Made by a program: the position numbers and the translations under genes
The notes under the pieces: model-generated
Databases searched by the model: none
What the model was told of the DNA's origin: nothing
The model's input: only the letters and a program-made list of their open reading frames with translations
NCBI GenBank assembly: GCA_002205965.3
Contig: NADL03000659.1
Coordinates: 620,001-684,000, forward strand
Origin: Kappaphycus alvarezii
Lineage: Eukaryota > Rhodophyta > Florideophyceae > Gigartinales > Solieriaceae
DNA length: 64,000 nucleotides
Direction: 5' to 3'
Shown here: positions 34,695-44,399 of the stretch, one piece after another
How positions within the stretch are numbered: the stretch's first letter is position 1
Layout: each line of letters opens with the position of its first letter

Positions 34695-34928
34695 TCATCT
34701 CTCCAGTGTGTAGTTCTTAATAGCACTGCCGTACTTAGAACCAATAAAATATTGCAGGATGTACGGTAGGAAGCAAGTATCGAAATGCCTCAGCACGTAA
34801 CATGACGGATCCTGATCGACAAATACTGGGAGCTCGTCGCTCACTGCTGGAGTATACTCCGAGCGGCTGAGGCCTCTCTCTGCGTGCGAGATCAGCAACA
34901 TCGGTATGCTCCCCGGATACATGGCCAA
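34695..34928 (-). CDS. Hypothetical minus-strand protein fragment
   Basis: A 77-codon ATG frame with coding-like composition: MAMYPGSIPMLLISHAERGL, YTPAVSDELPVFVDQDPSCY, then RHFDTCFLPYILQYFIGSKY. Just upstream in the next frame an NPDRL tail could continue it, so the true start may lie above 34943. Other minus-strand frames up to 35470 (TAFCGHLLRQHF) could belong to the same gene. I recognise no family. Confidence 0.35.
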   Translation of the reverse strand: MAMYPGSIPMLLISHAERGLSRSEYTPAVSDELPVFVDQDPSCYVLRHFDTCFLPYILQYFIGSKYGSAIKNYTLER

Positions 34929-36600
34929 TCGATCTGGGTTAAACGGAGAAGTAACAGTAATCTAGGCGATTTGATGATCCAGAAGCCAGCTGCGAAAGGA
35001 GGGAGTTGTGCGAGGTTATCGACGAGCAACTAAGCGGATACTGGCGACTAATACGGAAACTCCTCTTCTCCTGTTGATGTCAACAAGCGAGACTTACGAG
35101 CTTGAATATATGTCTTTTGGTCCGAGGAGATTATGGGTAGTGTTGTACAGTACTCTGAATAACAACATGTTGCAAATTTTCGGGCCCGGAGTTGTGTTTT
35201 GAAGTGCTGTCGCAGAAGATGCCCACAAAACGCCGTTGGCATTGGGACAAGGTGCGGCATCAGTAGTGTCGCAGACCCTGTGGTTATGAATTTAGCGACA
35301 TATCCGCGTGAGGTGATCTGTGCAGCACCAGCCGCCGAAAAGGCCTGCACTGTACTCTTACAAACAGACAACTGTGTCGATGGGCAAACTATCCAAGTTC
35401 TCAGCCGCCGGCTTCCGAAGGAAACGCTATTCGGTAATTGAGTCTTTGATCTGCGGTTATTGATAACCAAACACCAATACTCAAGGATGCCAGCACTGAT
35501 TTCTATGAGGAGGACGCCTTCTGGCTGTTTTTCGCGTACATCGCTAGTATTGACCTTCTGTCTCGTCGGTCATAGAACGATTGCGTGAGCCTCGAGGGTT
35601 AGCCCGCCTGCAGTTGTGGCTGCGAACGCCTAGATATTAATAGGGGGGCATGAAACGCCAGTACGGCCAGTACGGCATTTCATCTTTCTTCATTTGCACA
35701 GTAAAGTTCAGAAATGGGCACGTTGACATCCCTTGTACATTTCACTGTACTGTACAGTGCCGACCTTCCCCTGCATACTTAATCGGTGTGTCCTCTCCTA
35801 TTCGATACGATAGGTGCGAACTTTACGCGTTCTCAATGTGTTACTGGCAACTAGGCCTAACTCACTGCGTTTCGGCCTGTTTGCCCATCTCGAATATTTG
35901 GAATGCACATCCATCAGAGATTGGCCTATGCTAGCTGGTCCAGAATCGCAGCTGCCCTCGCGAAAGAGCTCACATTTCAGCTCGCAGGGTTTACTATAGT
36001 TCTAGGAGGTAGCCTCGCTACTTAAGTTATGCAAGGCAAGTACGGTGGAATAAAAGGTACCGGGGGATGAGGAAAATAGCAAATGTGGGGATACATTCGA
36101 GGGCAACCTTGTTTTGATTCTTCGTTTTCATGTTTATAATACATCCTGTATTGTTGGCCTTCTTCCCTGCCACCATAACCACTTTCCACGGCTGGCCTCG
36201 AGCCAGCCTTCTAGCGACTTCGAACCGGATTCATTCCGTTTCCTGGTTCCCCATGCCGACCACTTTGTACCAATAATTTGATGCGCTTTGGAACATAAGC
36301 TAACCGTTTTGTTACCTTATATTGTATTTTTCAATCATTGAAACACCCCAATTTTCTCCCCTTTCCATCCCGCTATCAGCCCCCCGTTCCCAGCTCGACG
36401 TCATCTTTCAACTTCGTACCGCTCCGGCAAAAATCATCGCGATACTATGCACGCTTCGCTCCCAGAGTTTTCAGAGATTTTACGTTGTAGTGGCACTCCA
36501 TTTCCGATTCTTGCATTTTCCGGACTTCTTTACAGAGGACCAATTATCTTCTGAAATTTCGTACACATACCTATTTCCGTTGTCCGTGGCGCCTCTTTGT
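34929..36600. other. Intergenic, unresolved short frames
   Basis: Both strands are open between about 35048 and 35470 (minus 140 codons, plus 80 codons), and I cannot tell which, if either, is real. Further right, frames are short. A GTAC hairpin occurs at 35743-35760. No known domain was seen. Confidence 0.3.
35743..35760. repeat. GTAC-rich hairpin
   Basis: CACTGTACTGTACAGTGC is a near-perfect palindrome. Confidence 0.65.
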
Positions 36601-36610
36601 GGAACGCTAG

Positions 36611-37024
36611 TGTCTATTCGACCAAGCACTGTCCTCATATGAGGACATTTTCCGTTACATTTTGGAAAGGTAAATTTTTTGGAAGCCCTAAATTTTTACT
36701 GCAAAAAAGGATTTTTGTTTAGTTACAGTACAGTAATTCTTACTGTACATGTACCATCGTTTCTGAAACCCCCCACGATAATAAAAACTATATTTCCTTC
36801 CAAAATGAAGTCGTTTGCACAGCTTCTTGCGAAGAGCCGACGTTGGTAAGGGAAAATTGCTCTAGCCTTAACCGAGGTCAAAAATCTGGAAAAGTTTGTT
36901 TTGATCGGCCATCTGCACTCATGAACTAATGCGGAGGGACAAGAAATGTGCTGAGGTAAAAAAATTGTATTGAAAAAGAAGTGCTAAAAGTAGTTCTTAT
37001 ATGAGGAAAACGGTCCAATAGACA
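36611..37024 (-). mobile_element. MITE copy B
   Basis: A 414-bp second copy of the MITE in reverse orientation. Its right end, read on the minus strand, gives TGTCTATTGGACCGTTTTCC like the left end of copy A. Its left end has TGTCTATTCGACC and GTCCTCATATGAGGAC. Inner blocks such as ATTATCGTGGGGGGTTTCAG are conserved. CTAG flanks it at 36607-36610 and 37025-37028. The right CTAG is shared with the neighbouring piggyBac-like element. No coding frame is conserved between the two copies. Confidence 0.9.
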
Positions 37025-37028
37025 CTAG

Positions 37029-37066
37029 TGTCTAAGGACAAGCAAATGTACCCATATCAGTACAAA
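37029..37066. repeat. Terminal inverted repeat, left end of piggyBac-like element
   Basis: Begins TGTCTAAGGACAAGC and, some 20 bases in, has TGTACCCATATCAGTAC, a degenerate CATATG-centred palindrome that is also present in the other end. Confidence 0.7.
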
Positions 37067-38734
37067 TTTTTGTTCGAAATACCTAGATTTTTAAATTAAA
37101 ATGATACCTTAGTTTGCTGAATCCCTGAAAACTAACATCCCCTAACTATAAAGTAGTTTCATTCCCATTCACAACAACCACTGTGGCCTAGCGGGCCTCA
37201 AGTATATAATGGAAAAAGAAATAGTAAGTCCGACTCGCTGCGCACGCCCAAAAAATTCAAGCCCTGGCAAAAATGACGTAGGAAACTTCCTTGTTGCATT
37301 CTTGACGACACCTGTAATCCTCAGTCCATATTCAAAAAATGCATTTGCTGTAGTCACACAAGCAAATACAGAGTCTGTACAAACAAGTCGATTTGAATGA
37401 AAACAAGGCTCGGTAAGGCGAAGAGCAATATCAGTTCCATGAGGGAAATTCGACTCGTAACGCCGATAAATGTTGTCAGATGCTGACAAAAGAATCTCCA
37501 AATTCAGAACAATTCCACTGACACCACAACAAGCAGTCTTGATTTCTCATCCGTTTTAAGGCTTACGGTCCATGGCGACTTAGTGCGGGAGTCCTTCTGA
37601 CGTCCAGTTTCCGCCCATTCTGTACCAGCGCGACATGCTTTCATCCACTCAAATTCTCTCCGATGGCGACACACTTGACTTCCTATGCCGTTTTATGGCT
37701 TCGACGAATCCACTGACCAAAGAAAATCTTCTATAAGTGCTTTCAGTTTCCGTGTAGCGGCTGAACGTAATACATGAGACCAGTGCTTCGAAAAGGTTCC
37801 TCGAAACTATTTTTCCAAACATGGCCAGCGGAATGTATTTGGATGTAGACTGTGTACTCCAAAGCGACCTTATGCTTGTGAACTCTAATCTGCATAATAA
37901 TATGAGAATTACCAAAAACTTCAGAATCTCACCAGCTGTTGCATGCATGTACCCACCATTAGCGAGTTTCCGGTTTGTAAGTTCGGTAACTGTGGATAAG
38001 TGTTCGGGAGGAAACATGCAAAGGAAAAAATCGTACGGTTTCTTCTCATACTCAATATGACCTTGAATGTAAGTGTCACTTGCTGGACCAATTAACTTCC
38101 ATGGCCGATGTACCGTTGATCCGTTCAACGGTAATAATACCTACTGATTGGTCTAAATTTTTCCATGCACTTCTTTGCATACCCCTCCTACTCCGGCCAT
38201 CCCATTAACTTCTTCTCGAGGTTCTTCTTCTGAAGGTTGACGATTCGGTAGCTCGATCACGGCAGCAGATGCCTCCCTTTCATTGGATGATGCCGGGCCA
38301 CCTTCAGATGCTTGCCCTGGCTTGATGTTGACAAGTTTCAAGCTGACATGCTTTTTCCGGTCCTGGATGGACCAGTCTGCGGAGACCGTTGTCTGACGTC
38401 TTCCGGTAGATGTTTCAATTTCGATGCTGAAAACAGTTCCGTTGACGCGCTTACTTTTCTAAAGGGATCCAAATAGTCGCCTACAATCAGACTCTGACGT
38501 TACGGGGTTGCTCGAGTGTTGACAAGGTTTCCGGGCTGTTGACGGGGATCATTTGTATTTGTCATTTTTGGTTAAATTTTGCGATGTTGACAAACTTGTT
38601 GTGTGACCGGTCGAAACGTTAAGGTGTAAACTATGAAGTTTTGCACTGTTGACTACCTATGGGTGCTACTAGATATAGTGAAAAGCTAATGGTGTCATTC
38701 TGTAATTTTTTTATATAAAATTTTGCCGTTAGAA

Positions 38735-38770
38735 CTATGGACTCATATGAGTACAATTTTCCTCTGGACA
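38735..38770. repeat. Terminal inverted repeat, right end of piggyBac-like element
   Basis: Inverted it reads TGTCCAGAGG followed by TGTACTCATATGAGTCC. It aligns with the left end with a few mismatches and a small gap. Confidence 0.7.
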
Positions 38771-38774
38771 CTAG

Positions 38775-39980
38775 TAGTCCGGGAAATATTGGTCGCAGGA
38801 ATCGTTGTAAACTTCGACTTCGGAGTGGGCTCTAGAACAGGGAGCAGATGTACGCGCAAAAGAAATCAGAGCAGGCATTAGAAAATAGTATAATATAGGG
38901 GCACTCCCATAACAGGGCGAGGTGGTTAAAGACGAACGGGGGATCCATTTACTGAAACAGATGGACTGACTGATACCCAGTCAACTTGTGTGGTAGTGTG
39001 TGTGTATATGAAATGTAGGATAGTAGTTGAAGCTATTCAGTTTATGAAGGAACTACAGCACAGCCTTTGTCGTGCTGTAGGCGCGATATCACTGAGATGA
39101 GCAACAGTCTTTCTAAGAATACTAGTCACCCTATTGACCGGCGCGGTTTTGGGAATCGCGTGCAACCTCGGATTTCTGCCTATTGCATTACATTCATGAT
39201 TTCCTCCCGACTTTACCATTCGTTGTACTGACAGATCATCACCACTATCAGGAACAGTACGGGGGGACTGAGGAAGCACCCAAGCGACCAAGGGATGGTC
39301 ATCTGCTGGGTACTTAAGCAACACCAAGTAAATTACCTAGCTACCGGGGGGGTGAGGAAGTCAGCCAACTCATCCATTCTCCCGGGATCTTTGTGTGCTT
39401 TCCATGTGCCTCGCCCGATCTATTAAACTATTCTGCATGCGTGCAATAGCATGGTTAATTATCTGCTCCCCTCCGTCTCTTTACCGTATATTATTGCCGC
39501 TCTCATCACATTTATGGGCGCATGGGATTCTTTATCGCACGACTTCGGCCATCTCTGTAAGCAGACTTTCTCATTTACAAATTATCTGCAGTAATATTTC
39601 CGCAGAGTGGCATGTTAGGTTGATAAGATCAATCTACAGCCGAAAATGGTTGGAAAGGTTGACAATAAGATATTCGCGACTCCGGGATGTCAATTCTATG
39701 ACTTTCTCCGAGTTTCTAGCAGCCCATAATAGATGAATCTCGAGGTCATTGAAGCTGATAGGGATAAATCTGCTGGGGCTATTATTCTCAGAGCCATTTT
39801 TCCGAAGGCGGATGTGTTGCAAACAACAAAAGTGCTACCAAAGTATGGTTATGGGGACGAGAAGAGATAAAAAACAAGTAAGGGGGACCGATAGGCTACA
39901 AGGTAGTATAAAGAGGACAGGGTCTACCACCTATGCTCAGAGGCTAGCGTTGAAGAACTTTTAATTAGGAAGAAGTTAAC
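38775..39980 (-). other. Unrecognised relic, minus-strand frames
   Basis: Minus-strand frames at 39037-39327 (DHPLVAWVLPQSPRTVPDSG) and 39634-39822 (EIHLLWAARNSEKVIELTSR) and a possible bridging frame (INHAIARMQNSLIDRARHME, about 39450-39400) might be gag-like sequence of a retroelement. I cannot place them in a family. A TATA-like TATAAAG lies near 39908 on the plus strand. Confidence 0.25.
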
Positions 39981-39984
39981 TTTC

Positions 39985-40215
39985 AACTTCTAGAATACCT
40001 GGATGTGCACTTGAAGTTGTCTCCCAACTTGGTTGACCTCTACAAGAGGACGCAGTTTACTCAGCTTATATATACCTTTTGGCTAATTATGAAGCCCTGG
40101 AGACGTATAAAAAATCCCATGAAATACGCCAAAACAAATCATATGGACGATAGAGATCAGCAATAAGATACTTCCAAGATAAATATCTCCATATAATCCT
40201 AACAATCGTCATCCT
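39985..40215. repeat. Dispersed repeat, copy 2
   Basis: Resembles 3985-4225 in the same orientation; shared blocks lie near 40030-40085 and 40178-40192 (CAAGATAAATATCT). It marks the start of an AT-rich stretch. Confidence 0.45.
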
Positions 40216-40511
40216 CAAGATCAGGAACAAAAAAAACAAGCAAAATATCCATGCTACTCACACAGTCCAAAAGTATTCCTTCGGGTGGTTCACAGCTTCC
40301 ATTAGACTCCAACTGCAATGTCCAGATCACTAAACATATCCTTATTCAGTTCTATGACCAGTGCTTCTGGTAATCCCCTCTTAACTCCCTATAATCGGTT
40401 TCAGAGTCCCGAAATTTTGGCACCTGAGCAGTATCTGTGCCAGCTCAGCACCGCTAATGTACAGAGTACAGCATTTCTCTAAAAATAATTGAAAAAAATT
40501 TGACAATATAG

Positions 40512-40574
40512 TTCCAGCGCAGCCAGCGCAGCATGCCAACTCAGCTAGCGCAGAGTACCAACTCAGCCAGCGCT
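40512..40574. repeat. Imperfect CAGC-GCA tandem repeat
   Basis: Three to four imperfect units of the type CCAACTCAGCTAGCGCAG. A related CAGCTCAGCACCGC lies 75 bp upstream. The unit length of about 18 bp keeps a minus-strand frame open (LSWYSALAEL). Confidence 0.6.
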
Positions 40575-40599
40575 GTAATAGTTTTTTTAAGTTCGCCAA

Positions 40600-42950
40600 T
40601 TTTGCTGATTTCAAAAGCATTGAATGAAAGAAAGCCGATCAGATCCTAGACCTTATCGTTACAGGTCCGCTTATGAATATCGTTCTTCGTTTTGTGGAAT
40701 ATTTCAACAAAGGGTACAGATTGTTCAAGTGGTGTCAAGAAAACGGAGAAGCGTGAGAAATTCACTTCTCGATTTCATGAATTATGTTCTGAAAAATTAA
40801 TGATTTTCACTGTTTCCTCTTCGTCACAATTCGGAGAAGTTGTTATAGGAAGGTGGCGTTTCCACAGGTCACGGAGATAGCAGGTGGCAACATTTTCTAC
40901 CTGCCATGCTGCATCCTTTTGGATTGTACTTACTGAATAGCTTCATCGTGTAATCGTGACATGCTACATATCTTGAGTCTTTATACGAATTTGAGTAACC
41001 ATTTAGATGGTATGATTATCCGTAATCAGGGTACACGTATGTATTACCATGAATTTATCTCATCACTAGATTGTGTTGGTACAGTGAAGACGGACCAAAT
41101 GGTCAACCTTTTGAACAAGAAGGCCATCAGGGGATATGCAGTGACAATGAAAGAGCCTCATTGTTTCTCTGCCGTTGAAAATATCAAGTTTGCCCACAGT
41201 TGTGGATAAGGGTTGATTAGTAAGAATTAGTGATTATGCTTCAGTATAAGTAGAACTGCTTGATTCTCACACTAAAAGAGAATAAAATGGGACACAGACA
41301 GTTAGGTGAAGAAAAATCACCAGACAATCAACCATCAAGTTTAACCTGAGCAACGAGTTTTGGCTATTACGTTGCTCAACAATGCTTAACTTCCAGAGAA
41401 GAGTCTTACCTACGCAACGAAGGAACTTATCTCCAGTGATGAGAGCTGTGTAAAGAGCAAAGCGCAGAATTCAACAAATTTAGTCAATAAAAAGGGTATA
41501 AGATGAGAGGAGAAAGTTCTGGGCTTATTTCGAGATGAAATTGGGTAGATTATTTTTGGGTTTTGCAAAGATAAGACAGCCAAGTTTCGCTTTGAACTTA
41601 TACTTTCGAAGGAAAAGTCTAAAAATGGCCGAATGGCTACCTTTTGAACTCAGATTCCTGTGCTTGGGCCCGTAAAGTGAAGTGGAATTGAAGGATCTGT
41701 TCAATCCGACTAAGAAATTGGAGTGGAAGCTCTGAAAAATCGATTTCCATGATATAGTAGATAAGTTGAGAGGTTTATCGATCCGAACAGCTACTTTACA
41801 TCATATGAATGAGAAAAGAATCTAAAAGTTTGTCAAAAGTAATTCCAAGAAGATTCTTTCAGTGTTAAGCAGCAAATAGTGATGAAGGCTGGAATTAGGA
41901 CTCAGGTAACCGGAAGAAAAGTTCAAAAACAAGAGCATGCGCAATATTAATTCTCTAAATAATTGCTAAAAGAGGCATTTTCTTATTTGAAGCACTTTGC
42001 AGTGAGCGCAAAACATGTAGGGTCGGTTTGTTGAGATGAGACAAGTTATGAAAATTCAACAGTTTGGGAATATCAAGTCCAGTTATAAATAGTAGTTGCC
42101 CTAGCCGTGTGCAGGCTCCAAAATCTAAGGCTGAAATTTGTTTTCCGCCAGAAATTGGATTCATTCTTCGCCTTTTGGATGTAAATACGTTTAAACCTGG
42201 ATATTACCGCACTCTTAGTGAGCAGAAATACATTTTTGAATTCTAGATCTTTATTTCACGGGATGAGATGGATACTGTATTAGTATTACACTATATATGA
42301 CTGACGGAAATTTATTATTTTTAATTGGAAACTAAATCCTTCACCAATCCTCTCATATTGGTACCTACAATCTTTTTATCCTCCTCCCAACTTCTAGGAT
42401 CTTTCTAAGAATAATATTGTTCTACCAAACTACTACGATTCAGTGTCTCAGTTCGAGCCCGATTCACGAACGACCCACTTGCTGGGCGTCTCTTTAAATA
42501 ATTAGTCTACATATATTCTTTACTCGAAATGAATCGTTCAGAAAATTCTTCAGATGTTGGAAACAATTCTTTCAGTAGAAGTAAATTATAGAACTGCAGG
42601 GTCTCTAAGTGATTTGAGATCAAGCTACATGGAAACAATCTCTTGCCTGTAGAAGAATTAGCCGACACTCGCAATAAAACTAATCTTTTAACAACTGCAG
42701 TCACTTAGAAATACAATTAGGCATCAGACAAATGCAAGAACTTCAAGAAAAGCGGATTTCCTAATCTCATGGGAAACTTGTCCCTATTTCGATTTCTGGA
42801 ACAATTCAAAGAGCACATACAGCTTGACTTTCTCCTCTTTTCTGAATTGAAGAAACAACCAGTCATTCATGTTTTTGACTATTCCTCGGCATTCTCAGTC
42901 ACCGCTATTCTCTACTAAAGGAACATGAAATCCTTTTTCCTGGTCTTTTA
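40600..42950. other. AT-rich region without recognised gene
   Basis: The best frame is plus 40961-41209 (DQMVNLLNKKAIRGYAVTMK), unrecognised. The remaining frames are short on both strands. Confidence 0.5.
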
Positions 42951-42957
42951 TTTTCCC

Positions 42958-43100
42958 TTGGCCAAGCGTATTCTACTTCCCCATCTTCATTCCTTCAGTC
43001 ACACCACTCTCATCTTATTCTGTACTGCAGTGGTGGCTGACACACAGTAAGATACAATTAAAGTAGAAATTATGTAAAACCAATAAAAACGGGAAAAAAT
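42958..43100. repeat. Direct repeat flanking gypsy remnant, left copy
   Basis: Resembles 47025-47165 in the same orientation. Shared landmarks are the CCTTCAGT(C/T)AC(A/G)CCACT block and, about 20-25 bases on, (A/G)GTG(A/G)TGGCTG, followed by a similar (A/G)ATAC(A)..AGTAGAAA stretch. The two copies flank the minus-strand gypsy pol at 4.07 kb spacing and may be diverged LTR parts. Confidence 0.45.
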
Positions 43101-44399
43101 CACAAATTAAGCCCGAAATAGACTCAAAAAATGGGCACCAAGGAAACGAATCGTCCTTACCGCATGCATCTTTATCTAACACGCTCCCAGTGGGCACAGT
43201 AAACGTACTGATATACCACGTCAGCGGCCAGCATGGTAGGGAAAACACAATAATGCGCCCCTGGCTTGCGCTGGGGAACACAACTGACCAACCGAATCCA
43301 AACTTACCCTCCTCCGCCTATTTTTGACTCCATCTCCGGGTTGTGGTAGAAAAATGACTGTGTCACTTGCTTGAGCTGGATATACATCTGATAGATGCCC
43401 ACACTTCCTACGCACACATTAATAACCTAGCTTGCACAGGCCACTGCTCTTTCTTTCGCTTGCAACGGAGCGCTCTCTTGACTTGTGACCAAGTGGTCTC
43501 AATTAATTGCTGCTGTAGAGTCCATCTTGCAGGTTTACGTAGGAAAAAGAAGTGATCAATTCTTTTGGTGCGTAACGCTGCCCGCGGAGGTACAGTTGAG
43601 TTGCGAGTTATAAGCCTCTATGTGGATCGATACTTTGACCAGGAAACTGCAAAAAGGCGGAGAGTAGGTATAGGCGCGCCCTCGAGTTGCCAGTGCCATC
43701 AATGCAGCGCGGAATCCGATGACATCGATCCCATCGCTCATATTTGTGCGCGACGCGTAGTAGGGTAAAGTGTCCCGAGGATCGTGTATCGGACCGGGTA
43801 CCAGTTTCCCTTCAAGGTCTACACGAGTAGCTTTCCCAACCTGATCGCGTTTAACAAAAAGGATTGTGTACCAAAATTCCTGGAAGCCATATTCCTGCAT
43901 TAGTGCTGTCTTCGAGCTGAGCCGCGAGGGGGCCCACTGAGGTGGCTTTAAAGAGTCACGAATACTCATAAAATGAACAGAGTGATTACCAGATGGTCCC
44001 TGAAAACGCCTGGTGCTTTCGCGACGCCTTATAATGCAGCAGTATTCAAGCTTACATTTAAAACAACGAAATCACGGGGAAATGGCACCCTATTCTCTTG
44101 AACAAAATAAATTTCTCGAAATTTGAAGATGAAAATATACACTGGGTCGATGGGGACAAGTCAATTAACCACAAAATTTTCTTCATCTCGACCCAGTCGC
44201 GCACGTCTCGTGTAAGAGACTGCTGGCACGCCGTGCAATGCCTCTTACCCGCATCCCCTTCACCAATCTCACTGATGGATGCATAGGCGCTTCCATCGCA
44301 AACTGCCTTTTGAACTCGATGATCAAACGGAGGCCGTCAAGTAGCTCCAGGATTTCAAGGAGGCCGCCGCCAGAAACAACTAGAACTATTGCATCTGCG
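43101..44399 (-). other. Unrecognised minus-strand frames below gypsy pol
   Basis: Two frames lie where the 3' part of the gypsy element would be: 44183-44407 (LLEILELLDGLRLIIEFKRQ) and 43556-43969 (EYGFQEFWYTILFVKRDQVG). They could be the pol C-terminus, an extra element gene or chance. No family is recognised. Confidence 0.25.

Larger units (their letters stand above)
37029..38770 (-). mobile_element. piggyBac-like element with ends, copy B
   Basis: A 1742-bp element on the minus strand. The ends are TGTCTAAGGACAAGC (left) and, inverted, TGTCCAGAGGAAAATTGTAC (right). CTAG lies outside both (37025-37028 and 38771-38774). Coding pieces from high to low coordinates: VNGTVFSIEIETSTGRRQ, then SLKLVNIKPGQASEGGPASS (38400-38290), then a Glu-rich linker. 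A 159-codon frame (38128-37649) follows with PEHLSTVTELTNRKLANGG, EFTSIRSLWSTQSTSKYIPL and AMFGKIVSRNLFEALVSCIT. A last frame (37501-37169) carries RLVCTDSVFACVTTANAFFE and RITGVVKNATRKFPTSFLPG. This is the order of a DDE_Tnp_1_7 transposase. Several stops and shifts are present, and the part after the last motif is truncated compared with copy A. Known piggyBac elements duplicate TTAA; here the flanking tetranucleotide is CTAG. Confidence 0.88.
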
